Below are positions 14,210-20,059 of a stretch of 24,169 bases of DNA, piece by piece. The stretch is from a virus. The stretch spans positions 1 through 24,169 of the IMG/VR virus record IMGVR_UViG_3300024352_000084; one strand, written 5' to 3'. The translations under genes were made by a program, and so were the position numbers. The notes under the pieces are model-generated. The model saw nothing but the letters and a program-made list of their open reading frames with translations, was not told where the DNA came from and did no database searches. Each line of letters begins with the position of its first letter. The stretch's first letter is position 1.

Positions 14210-14240
14210 AATATATTAAACTATATTAACAGATAGTCAA
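14210..14240 (-). promoter_or_regulatory. Candidate sigma-70-like promoter before scaffold and coat genes
   Basis: Reading the minus strand from 14240: TTGACT, then A/T-rich sequence with two possible -10 boxes, TAATAT after a 16-nt spacer or TATATT after 19 nt. The 84-bp gap between portal stop and scaffold start is one of the few noncoding stretches in the late operon and is very A/T-rich. The fit to consensus is moderate. The position, just before the genes whose products are needed in hundreds of copies, supports it. Confidence 0.42.
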
Positions 14241-14243
14241 TAC

Positions 14244-16370
14244 CTATTGAGGCATTAACGGATTCTGTCCTTGATCTATATCTTGTGCAGCAATCGTTGC
14301 ATACTGTGCTTGTTCGGCATTGCGGCGATCAATCTCAGCCATAAGCCTTCCTGTATCCATGTGATGCAACAACAACTGAACAATCGCATCAATCTCTGTT
14401 TTGTTTTGGCTAGTGATCGCACGGGTGTTTTGATCGTTGACCTTAACCTCTGCCATTGTTTCGGTGTTATGAGCCTTAGCGGTAACTTCCATAAGTTTGC
14501 GCTTAGTTGCTGCCTCATCTTTCTGTTGAGCAACGCTTGCGCCATACTTCATATCTAAGGTCATTTCTTGAATCTGTTGCGTTAATTCCTCAATGACTTT
14601 CTTGGATTGCGCCAACTGCATCTGAACCTGTGGCGGCACATTTGATTTATCGTCAATCTGAGCCAATGGGTTAGCCGCTGCCAAACGATCCGCAATAATG
14701 TCTGCGCCAGGGAAATCCATGTTTCTAAAGATCAGATCGCCCGCTTGTTGCATCAATGCCGGATCAGCCGTGAGCAAACTCATCATTGAATCTACAGCCT
14801 CTTGACGCTTGGAGTTATAGCCTGGGCCTGTATCCATCACAACATCATATTGCCCAATCGTCACATCGTTAAGCACACGCTCAACGCCGTATTCATCTGC
14901 GGCCCGTTGGTTAATAGTAATCAAATCAGGCTTGCCATCATCACCAATGATACGCATCACACGCTCGGAGTCGTATATCTTGGGGATCAAATCTAGGATG
15001 ATCTTGCCTGTGTGACGGATTGATCGGGTCAGGTTATCAAAATAGTGGAAGTTAGACATATCCACTTGTTGTTGCTGACCTTGCAACGCTTTGCCCGACA
15101 CATTGCCCGTTGGCATTTGGCTTGGGTCAAAAATGCCCAATACCGACTGCAAATCGCCATTGATAGCGGCTGATTGTGCCAATATGCCATTTGGTGGAGG
15201 CTCAGGCTGCAAACGTTGTGGTGGAGGCGCAGGTGTGCCCTCAATGTCTTTTTGCTTGTACCGTAGGACGGGACTAGATTTAATGTTAGCCGCTGCCCAT
15301 TCGTTTTCGTGGCCTTCGTCCTGACCTTCAGCAATCAGCCACTTAGCTTTAGGTGCTAGTGCAACCGATTCCGTTGCCGCCGTTTGCCAAAAGTTATACA
15401 TACGCTGCGGGTCTTTCGCCATGCGTACCAAGCCAAACTTTTTGCGCTTGTTCTCAACAATAAGCTGTTGACCGTAGACGGGCACAACAGGAATAAATTT
15501 ACCTGCCCATTCGCCTTCCTCTAGGATTTCCATAGCGGTTAGCTTGCACCACTTGATTACCTTTTTGAACGATTCACGGTAATCAAGCACTTCAATCCCT
15601 GCGGATGCCAATGCTACGGGATCGGGTAATTCATCTTCAAATGCGGATGTGCCATCGGACAACAATGCCAGGCGAGCACGTTTGCGCTCTGTGTAAAAGA
15701 ATTCGGCAATGCGAATATCCTCTTTCATCACCCATTCGGCATCGCTATCGCCTGTGCCACGCATCGTAAAGCCTGAGCCATCATCTGCGTTTGGATATAA
15801 CTTTTTAAATAGTTTTTTATCCATTACCGTTGTGATCAAGCATCGCTCGGCATCTGAACCATCGGGTGCTGTTGAGTTTGGATCAAAGTAAACGGTAAAT
15901 GGGTTCTCAATCGGGCGGATATAGATTTCCTGATCAAAGCTATCTTCGCTTACATAATCAGTAACCACACGCCAATAGCCCCAACCCATACGCACAGCGT
16001 AATCGAAAGCGTGATCGTAAGCATTATCAGCATCGCTATTAACCTCAACATGGCGGCATATTCCTGTAATGATTTCTGCCATCTTCGCATCGGTTTCGCT
16101 GCTTACACCGTGCACCTTAATCCGTGGGCGTTGCTGTCGCTGTTGGTTTGTAATCTGTCGCACATACGCATCAATCTTATTGATTGTCAGGCATGGGCGA
16201 GCCTCAAGTTGTCGGCTGTTCTGAATCTCTACGGGCCATTGATCACCTGCGGCAAAGCGTAAATCTTCTAACGCCTCTGATCGGTTTTGTGTGTCAGAGT
16301 CGGACGTTAGGCGTAAAAACTGCTTGGCCTCATCAATCCGCTTATCGAAATCCATTGTTTTTTCAGCCAT
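14244..16370 (-). CDS. Portal protein, P22 gp1-like (708 aa)
   Basis: The portal is the dodecameric ring through which DNA is packaged and to which gp4 binds. The length (708 aa, against 725 in P22) and family pattern agree: an N-terminal segment DFDKRIDEAKQFLRLTSDSD, then EALEDLRFAAGDQWP (residues about 38-52), RPCLTINKIDAYVRQITNQQRQQRP (about 63-87), YDHAFDYAVRMGWGYWRV (about 123-140), and ENPFTVYFDPNS. The C-terminal 150 residues are a long Gln/Lys/Glu-rich helical region (QLAQSKKVIEELTQQIQEM), equivalent to the barrel and crown of P22. I chose ATG at 16370. A TTG extension to 16385 would overlap the TerL end and has no support. The start lies 2 nt after the TerL stop, which suggests coupling. 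Confidence 0.95.
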   Translation of the reverse strand: MAEKTMDFDKRIDEAKQFLRLTSDSDTQNRSEALEDLRFAAGDQWPVEIQNSRQLEARPCLTINKIDAYVRQITNQQRQQRPRIKVHGVSSETDAKMAEIITGICRHVEVNSDADNAYDHAFDYAVRMGWGYWRVVTDYVSEDSFDQEIYIRPIENPFTVYFDPNSTAPDGSDAERCLITTVMDKKLFKKLYPNADDGSGFTMRGTGDSDAEWVMKEDIRIAEFFYTERKRARLALLSDGTSAFEDELPDPVALASAGIEVLDYRESFKKVIKWCKLTAMEILEEGEWAGKFIPVVPVYGQQLIVENKRKKFGLVRMAKDPQRMYNFWQTAATESVALAPKAKWLIAEGQDEGHENEWAAANIKSSPVLRYKQKDIEGTPAPPPQRLQPEPPPNGILAQSAAINGDLQSVLGIFDPSQMPTGNVSGKALQGQQQQVDMSNFHYFDNLTRSIRHTGKIILDLIPKIYDSERVMRIIGDDGKPDLITINQRAADEYGVERVLNDVTIGQYDVVMDTGPGYNSKRQEAVDSMMSLLTADPALMQQAGDLIFRNMDFPGADIIADRLAAANPLAQIDDKSNVPPQVQMQLAQSKKVIEELTQQIQEMTLDMKYGASVAQQKDEAATKRKLMEVTAKAHNTETMAEVKVNDQNTRAITSQNKTEIDAIVQLLLHHMDTGRLMAEIDRRNAEQAQYATIAAQDIDQGQNPLMPQ

Positions 16371-16372
16371 GT

Positions 16373-17653
16373 TTAGCCCATCCAACTAGCATTTTGTACG
16401 AAAACGGGCTTATTTGGCCTCGGTTTCTTAGGTTCATTTACCATCAATCCGATATATCTAAACGCATCTGCGCCGTGCGAAAAGTTATCATGCACAGGCG
16501 TTTTACTAAACATTTTGGTATCAGGATCAACCTCATACCGATAATGTCTTAAACATTGTAATCCTTCGTGGCAATTTTCTCTATCAAACCAACAGTTTGA
16601 AAAGATCGTCCTTGCAGCGTTAATAGAATCGGTAATCGGGGTTTTGCCAATGATGCGGGTTTTGAACCCTGCATTTCGGACGATTTCCTCAATACTTCGC
16701 CCATTTCCGGCAAGTGTCTTGTTTTCTGCGTCATGAGGCAACCACAGCGTGTCATATACATACCCGTAAGTTTGCATTAAGGCCAAATAGTGCTGAATTG
16801 TGCGTTGGTTATCTTCCACATACCTAATTAGCCTGGTTTCCATCCCTACAAACTGTAGAAACCAAATAGCCGTGGCATCCGACCAACCCAAATCAAATAT
16901 GGCGTGGACAGGCTTTGAGGCATCATACGGAACACGGGTAATCCGTCCGTCTAACTCTGCCATCTGCATTTCACGGGCAAACACAGCCCCATCCACCGTC
17001 TGTCGGCAAATCCCTTCCCACACCGTGTTGTATGCCTCTACATCACGATCCCTTAGCGCATCCTTTTCTAGGCGCAGGGTTTCAGGAAACCAAGGGTTGT
17101 CCGACCAATTAATCTTTTGCACTATGCAATCAGCGGGCGGGTTCAATACAAACCGCTGATATGTTTCATCCGATTCTAATTCAGGGTTAAACGTTACCCA
17201 TATCTCGGAATCTTGCTTACGGATAGTTGGAATTAGCACGTTCCAACTAAGTTTTGACACGCTTTGGGCTTCCTCAACCCAACAAATATCCACGCCTTCA
17301 AACGATTTGATATTGGTTACGTTGTTTTTCAAACCCACAAACGCTATTTCAGTACCATTGATGGCCCGAATTGATGATTGCGTGATCTCATAGAACCCAT
17401 GCATACCCAAGGCATCAATCTGATCTGATAGCAACTTGTGCACAGAATCTTTAATTGAAGTTTGGAATTCACGGGCGCACAGAATGCGTAATGGACGTTT
17501 AGCCCCCAAGATCAACAAGGCACGGGCCACACCCCAACTCTTAGCCCCGCCTCGCCCACCGTACAAAACCTTATAACGTGATTTCTCAAACAGGCAAGAT
17601 AGCTTGACCGGAAACTCGGCCTTAGCTATCGCATTTTCTACAATATCACTCAT
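16373..17653 (-). CDS. terL: Terminase large subunit (426 aa)
   Basis: TerL is the ATP-driven packaging motor and headful/site nuclease. The ATPase half has a Walker A motif GGRGGAKS at residues 32-39, an adenine-binding CAREFQTSIKDSV region (59-71), Walker B VDICWVEEA (121-129) with catalytic Glu 127/128, and coupling motif III WVTFNPE (152-158). The C-terminal RNase H-like nuclease carries the expected acidic triad: Asp254 in IFDLGWSD, Asp308 in LPHDAENK and Asp396 in HGADAFRY. This is the PBSX-type terminase arrangement. It is shorter than P22 gp2 (499 aa) but complete. Its start overlaps the end of the small subunit gene by 8 nt, and the ribosome-binding site is weak, indicating coupled translation of the two subunits. 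Confidence 0.97.
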   Translation of the reverse strand: MSDIVENAIAKAEFPVKLSCLFEKSRYKVLYGGRGGAKSWGVARALLILGAKRPLRILCAREFQTSIKDSVHKLLSDQIDALGMHGFYEITQSSIRAINGTEIAFVGLKNNVTNIKSFEGVDICWVEEAQSVSKLSWNVLIPTIRKQDSEIWVTFNPELESDETYQRFVLNPPADCIVQKINWSDNPWFPETLRLEKDALRDRDVEAYNTVWEGICRQTVDGAVFAREMQMAELDGRITRVPYDASKPVHAIFDLGWSDATAIWFLQFVGMETRLIRYVEDNQRTIQHYLALMQTYGYVYDTLWLPHDAENKTLAGNGRSIEEIVRNAGFKTRIIGKTPITDSINAARTIFSNCWFDRENCHEGLQCLRHYRYEVDPDTKMFSKTPVHDNFSHGADAFRYIGLMVNEPKKPRPNKPVFVQNASWMG

Positions 17654-17921
17654 TCGGTTTTACAAATGTGACTTGGATGCCCGCAAGCAATGGTGAGCCA
17701 TCTGCGTTCTCTAGCGTATTAGCTTGGATAGCTTTGCCATCAATACGATCTATCAACTCTTTGACAGCCCATTGCTCGCCTTCCTCTGCCGCCGTGATCA
17801 GCACCTCAACCACGCTGTTTAACCGATGCGGCTCTTGCACAAGTTTCTTACGCATAGCATCGTAGAACAGCCTACTCTTAGCTGCGTTCTGATTGCCTTT
17901 AGGTGCGCCTACCTGAGACAT
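17646..17921 (-). CDS. terS: Terminase small subunit (91 aa)
   Basis: The small subunit recognises phage DNA and loads the motor. The start GAPKGNQNAAKSRLFYDAMRKKL (residues 5-27 by pattern), followed by VVEVLITAAEEGEQWAVKELIDRIDGKAIQ, is a well-known signature of phage small terminases: a basic N-terminal DNA-binding segment, then a helical oligomerisation part with the DR(I/L)DGKxxQ motif. I chose the ATG at 17921, which has AGGGA 8 nt upstream. The same frame is open to 18005, but the extra 28 residues (LWIT repeated) are simply the overlapping DnaA-box sequence read in another frame. It overlaps TerL by 8 nt. It is shorter than P22 gp3 (162 aa). DnaA boxes lie 36-77 bp upstream. Confidence 0.92.
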   Translation of the reverse strand: MSQVGAPKGNQNAAKSRLFYDAMRKKLVQEPHRLNSVVEVLITAAEEGEQWAVKELIDRIDGKAIQANTLENADGSPLLAGIQVTFVKPNE

Positions 17922-17949
17922 TGATTTAATCCCTAAATACTTGACATAA

Positions 17950-18120
17950 TTAAGAGTTATCCACAGGCTTATCTGAGTTATCCACAGAGTTATCCACAGG
18001 TTCAACCTGTTTTGCTATGTTTCTAATTATATCTTCAGAACTCTTAGCCACCACAACAGGAAATTCCCGCAATGCAGCAATAATAAAGTTCAATTCTTGT
18101 GGACTTAACTCAATGTTCAT
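17950..18120 (-). CDS. Small conserved phage protein with DnaA-box-encoded tail (56 aa)
   Basis: This short gene reads MNIELSPQELNFIIAALREF at the start, a pattern (M.IELS.QELN.I..AL.E.P) found in many small phage proteins of unknown function, usually followed by an amphipathic helix (here VVVAKSSEDIIRNIAKQV). The last 17 residues are three (P)VDNS repeats, encoded by the DnaA-box cluster on the opposite strand. It starts with ATG at 18120 in a 4-nt ATGA overlap with the 43-aa gene, and a GAGG lies about 9 nt upstream. It ends with TAA at 17950, 28 nt before the small terminase start. Function unknown. Homologues I recall lack the repeat tail, so the tail looks added. It could be either protein sequence under selection or a DNA element that happens to be translated. 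Confidence 0.72.
   Translation of the reverse strand: MNIELSPQELNFIIAALREFPVVVAKSSEDIIRNIAKQVEPVDNSVDNSDKPVDNS
17957..17998 (+). promoter_or_regulatory. Cluster of three perfect DnaA boxes
   Basis: TTATCCACA, the high-affinity binding site for bacterial DnaA, occurs exactly at 17957-17965, 17978-17986 and 17990-17998, with a degenerate fourth copy (TTATCTGAG) at 17969-17977. Copies 1 and 3 share the longer AGTTATCCACAGG. Spacings are multiples of three because the opposite strand codes for VDNS repeats. The cluster could bind host DnaA near the terminase genes for replication or regulation. One further perfect box lies in the RusA gene (19824-19832) and one in the gp10-like gene (3366-3374). 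Confidence 0.7.
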
Positions 18121-18248
18121 TTTTTCTTAGCCTCACGCTTAACCGAATACGCAATGGCAACCGATTGTTTAACAGGTTTACCCGCTTTAATTTCGGCTTT
18201 AACATTTTGCTCAAACGCTTTTTTGCTTGCTGATTTCTTTAATGGCAT
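18117..18248 (-). CDS. Small basic phage protein (43 aa)
   Basis: The product is very basic (16 Lys/Arg in 43): MPLKKSASKKAFEQNVKAEI, then KAGKPVKQSVAIAYSVKREA and KKK. The core pattern, LKKG/SxSKKxxxxNIKxEIKAGKPxKQAVAIAxSxxRxAKK, is one of the most common tiny proteins of tailed phages. Its function is unknown, and the charge suggests nucleic acid binding. A good ribosome-binding site (GAGGG, 8 nt before ATG) lies within the 3' end of the endonuclease VII-like gene, which this gene overlaps by 38 nt. It ends in an ATGA overlap with the 56-aa gene. It is a small gene easily missed by length cut-offs. Confidence 0.85.
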   Translation of the reverse strand: MPLKKSASKKAFEQNVKAEIKAGKPVKQSVAIAYSVKREAKKK

Positions 18249-18531
18249 TTTGTGGCCCTCTTTCGCAGTAATCAATAATTACATCTCTATTTTTTTCAAA
18301 CCAACCCAACCTAGTATTGCATTGTTGACATAAAACCCCACGATATGTTTTAGGTATTTTGTGATCAATACACATCTTTTTTGCTTTTGTGCCACAAATT
18401 TCGCACGGCAATGACCTTAAATATCTAGCTTCATCAAGGCTCAAACCATACTTTTTCTTAACGTCATATCTAAGTTGATTTAATTTTAAGTTGTCAGGCA
18501 ATGTGCCGTTATTGGCAAATTTATGCCGCAT
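18211..18531 (-). CDS. Endonuclease VII-like HNH/His-Me nuclease (106 aa)
   Basis: The core is that of the recombination endonuclease VII family: a zinc-binding CEICG (with its second Cys pair at LCQQCN), MCIDHKIPKTYRGVLCQQCN containing the DH catalytic pair, and then the R-G-V-L-C and LGWFEKN features. The family cuts branched DNA or nicks DNA near packaging sites, and a nuclease of this type is often encoded next to terminase genes. It uses the ATG at 18531, with AGGAAGG 4 nt upstream overlapping the last codons of the GroES-like gene. An upstream ATG at 18558 exists, but the spacing is worse. It may trim branches before headful packaging, helped by the nearby TerS/TerL. The C-terminus (CERGPQNAIKEISKQKSV) is basic. 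Confidence 0.88.
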   Translation of the reverse strand: MRHKFANNGTLPDNLKLNQLRYDVKKKYGLSLDEARYLRSLPCEICGTKAKKMCIDHKIPKTYRGVLCQQCNTRLGWFEKNRDVIIDYCERGPQNAIKEISKQKSV

Positions 18532-18805
18532 CTTGCCCTTCCTCAATAAAACACACATCTTTCCAAGACATAATCAGATAACGATCATCGCCTTCAAAGT
18601 ATTCTTGATAGCTTAGATACTCGTTATCACCCATTGTTCCAAACCGGATAAAGCTGCCTGGCTGTATTTTGTTTTCAGCTTGCGGGCCAACAGCTACTAC
18701 TGTGCCCATGTTGTCTTTTTCTGACATTACAACCTGCAAGATCGAACTCTTAACCCGTTCTACAGGTTTAACAACAATACGATCTCGTAAAGGTTTAAGC
18801 CTCAT
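18521..18805 (-). CDS. GroES-like co-chaperonin (94 aa)
   Basis: The protein follows the GroES fold along its length. The opening RLKPLRDRIVVKPVE (residues 2-16) matches the bacterial start of the form (I/L)(R/K)PL.DR(V/I).V(K). MGTVVAVGPQ (residues about 33-42) matches the GxVxAVG strand, then PGSFIRFG, then a final YLIMSWKDVCFI like the GroES VLIMSESDILAI. The segment between (RVKSSILQVVMSEKDN) stands for the mobile loop, with ILQVV in place of the IVL that binds GroEL, and is shorter. A phage co-chaperonin, as with T4 gp31, would pair with host GroEL, perhaps to fold the coat protein, since P22 coat is a known GroEL client. ATG at 18805 has AGGGAG 6 nt upstream. Confidence 0.88.
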   Translation of the reverse strand: MRLKPLRDRIVVKPVERVKSSILQVVMSEKDNMGTVVAVGPQAENKIQPGSFIRFGTMGDNEYLSYQEYFEGDDRYLIMSWKDVCFIEEGQDAA

Positions 18806-19004
18806 TTGATTCTCCCTTAGCAGGTCTGCCACGCTTGGCAACCACGGGTTCATATTTTGGGCTTGGTATCTTGCTGTATTCCCCGCACCAGTCGTTTTGA
18901 TGCTTGTTTAAGTGCTCAGGAAAACGCCGACATTGCCCCATCATATCGCCACGCAGCCAAAATAGACAGTCGTAGCATGAGGCACTAGAATTGATTGCAG
19001 CCAT
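18795..19004 (-). CDS. Small cysteine-rich phage protein (69 aa)
   Basis: Four cysteines are arranged as CYDCLFW (Cys10, Cys13), GQCRRFPE (Cys25) and DWCGEY (Cys40). That spacing suggests a single zinc or iron-sulphur site, and the same C..C...G.CRR.P...W..CGE(F/Y) pattern recurs in many small phage and bacterial proteins of unknown role. The C-terminus is Lys/Arg/Pro-rich (VAKRGRPAKGESNEA), and RGRPAKG resembles an AT-hook core (RGRP), so DNA binding is possible. A very good ribosome-binding site (AAGGAG, 6 nt before ATG) is present. It overlaps the start of the GroES-like gene by 11 nt, so they are probably co-translated. The hairpin at 19031-19061 lies just upstream of it. Confidence 0.82.
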   Translation of the reverse strand: MAAINSSASCYDCLFWLRGDMMGQCRRFPEHLNKHQNDWCGEYSKIPSPKYEPVVAKRGRPAKGESNEA

Positions 19005-19030
19005 TCATAACTCCTTTTATGTTTGGTTAG

Positions 19031-19061
19031 AAAGCCCGATAACTCGTAATTATCGGGTTTT
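19031..19061. terminator. Long hairpin, possible bidirectional terminator
   Basis: A perfect 8-bp inverted repeat (CCCGATAA and TTATCGGG) surrounds the 7-base loop CTCGTAA. With a G-T pair and three A-T pairs at the base the stem reaches 12 bp. On the plus strand it ends in a T run (GGGTTTTCGCTTT). On the minus strand it ends in CTTTCT, which is weaker. It lies between two minus-strand genes, so it could lower or pause transcription into the GroES/packaging region. Confidence 0.65.
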
Positions 19062-19065
19062 CGCT

Positions 19066-19254
19066 TTACTTACAATCGCCACGCTTGTGTTCGTAGCAAA
19101 TCCCTGCTGTGCGGCCTGTGTCAAACTTCTTGTCTGCACCTGCGGCATCCATTTTGCCCATGCCTACGCCGTCTTTCTTCATTTCTTTGCGCTCGCCTGT
19201 TTTGTCCGATGCTGCAACACCTGCTGGGCGTTTGAAGTCGTTACCATATTTCAT
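19066..19254 (-). CDS. Small conserved phage protein (62 aa)
   Basis: A charged, Gly/Lys/Asp-rich short protein (MKYGNDFKRPAGVAASDKTG, later VGMGKMDAAGADKKFDTGRT and a C-terminal YEHKRGDCK). The pattern YG.DF..PAGV.AS ... GMGKMD.AG resembles small proteins I recall from phages of Betaproteobacteria. No known domain, membrane segment or signal peptide is visible, and the low-complexity, polar composition suggests a disordered protein. The start has AAGGA 6 nt upstream. It lies 9 nt after the end of the ferritin-like gene and 5 nt before the hairpin region, so it appears to be the last gene of that transcription segment. Function unknown. Confidence 0.78.
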   Translation of the reverse strand: MKYGNDFKRPAGVAASDKTGERKEMKKDGVGMGKMDAAGADKKFDTGRTAGICYEHKRGDCK

Positions 19255-19263
19255 AATATTTCC

Positions 19264-19623
19264 TTATTTCAAGAATCTTAGTTTGTACAACGTGCTGTTA
19301 ATCAAATCTGCAATTTCATCTACGATATTTTGCAGTTCGGTATCCTTTGGCAAGTGTTCCCGACTATCCTCTACAAAATCCTTTAGCCCCTCAAAATACT
19401 TTATCGGCTCTTTTTCGCCGTGGAAGTCATTAGGATATTTTTTGATCTGCTCATATTTGCCTTGATAACTCTCAGCAAATGTATCCACCAAATCCACAAT
19501 GCTTTCATAGTATTTTTGCAACGCTTTATGTTTTGCATAGGAATCCGTTGCCAAATGCTGAAAATGGGCAATCGTTGCGCTATGCAACATCACAGCTATA
19601 AATGCGGCGGATTCTTTTTCCAT
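19264..19623 (-). CDS. Ferritin/Dps-like four-helix protein (119 aa)
   Basis: Nearly all of the protein is predicted helical. Helix one holds MLHSATIAHFQHLATDSYAKHKAL, helix two KYYESIVDLVDTFAESYQGKY, and the C-terminus ELQNIVDEIADLINSTLYKL forms another. HxxxxHFxH, with A-x-H and E positions in register, resembles the ferroxidase/ligand arrangement of the Dps family. I recall a group of phage proteins (DUF5856) with this pattern. Dps proteins store iron or protect DNA from oxidative damage. At 119 residues it is shorter than E. coli Dps (167), so the fold is probably a compact bundle. There is no good ribosome-binding site directly before the ATG at 19623. The 30-nt gap to the RusA gene contains TTGACT, a possible -35 box. 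Confidence 0.75.
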   Translation of the reverse strand: MEKESAAFIAVMLHSATIAHFQHLATDSYAKHKALQKYYESIVDLVDTFAESYQGKYEQIKKYPNDFHGEKEPIKYFEGLKDFVEDSREHLPKDTELQNIVDEIADLINSTLYKLRFLK

Positions 19624-19653
19624 TATGTAATTGTGCCTTATTTCATAGGATAG

Positions 19654-19992
19654 TCAAGTAATGCCTACCTCTACATAGCCACCAATATTATCTTCTAGGT
19701 GTGGATGTATTCTAAACCTTTTGTCGTTAACTTGTAAGGCATCTGCAATTCCATCACGACCCGCTTTAAACGCTGAGATCATATTATCGTCATCACGATG
19801 GCGGCGATCAGGCGGATAAAAAGTTATCCACAGGTTAATGTTTCCGTCCGGCGGAACAGTCAGCCCTGCGGCTAGCGTCAACAACTTACATTGCTCACGA
19901 TACGCTTTGGCAAACTTGCTCTTAACAGCCCAATGCAACTTTTTGTTTGGGTTTAATTCTTTCGGAGGCCACGGTAATTTGAATGTTTGCAT
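19654..19992 (-). CDS. rusA: RusA-like Holliday junction resolvase (112 aa)
   Basis: RusA family enzymes are small phage resolvases that cut four-way DNA junctions. The core is present: FKLPWPPKELNPNKKLHW at the start (beta strand then the conserved loop), ITFYPPDRRHRDDDNMISAFKAGRDGIADAL (residues about 56-86) carrying the aspartate cluster DDDN (67-70) and the D80/D84 helix, then Asp90 in VNDK. These acidic residues are the catalytic metal ligands in the family. The gene has no ribosome-binding site before its ATG and begins in the divergent control region, so its mRNA may have a very short leader. One perfect DnaA box (19824-19832) lies inside it, encoding part of the LWIT segment of the protein. 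Confidence 0.93.
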   Translation of the reverse strand: MQTFKLPWPPKELNPNKKLHWAVKSKFAKAYREQCKLLTLAAGLTVPPDGNINLWITFYPPDRRHRDDDNMISAFKAGRDGIADALQVNDKRFRIHPHLEDNIGGYVEVGIT

Positions 19993-20002
19993 ATAAAATT
20001 GT

Positions 20003-20030
20003 TTGTTTTGTAATACTTATCTAGTATACT
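20003..20030 (+). promoter_or_regulatory. Candidate plus-strand promoter of the divergent region
   Basis: TTGTTT at 20003-20008, a 16-nt spacer and TATACT at 20025-20030 give a good sigma-70-like promoter for the plus-strand phosphoesterase gene, whose ATG is 30 nt downstream behind TTAAGG. The -10 box lies in the palindrome AGTATACT (20023-20030), so its minus-strand copy could serve the opposite direction. Confidence 0.55.
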
Positions 20031-20051
20031 TCAACTAGCTTAACAAGTTAA
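20023..20051 (-). promoter_or_regulatory. Candidate minus-strand promoter sharing a palindromic -10
   Basis: TTAACT (20051-20046), a 17-nt spacer and TATACT (20028-20023), read on the minus strand, could drive RusA and the genes after it. The -35 box lies in an inverted repeat (CTTAAC-AA-GTTAAG, 20039-20052) that looks like an operator. The two -10 boxes overlap in AGTATACT, so the two directions probably compete for polymerase. Confidence 0.45.
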
Positions 20052-20059
20052 GGCTTGAT

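Noticed and set aside
17941-17946. Perfect TTGACA on the plus strand as a promoter -35 box
   Set aside because: No good -10 box 16-18 nt downstream, and no plus-strand gene lies beyond it.
17922-18005. N-terminal extension of the small terminase (LWIT repeats)
   Set aside because: It is the DnaA-box sequence read in another frame, has no ribosome-binding site and precedes the typical GAPKGNQNA start, which has its own good site at 17921.
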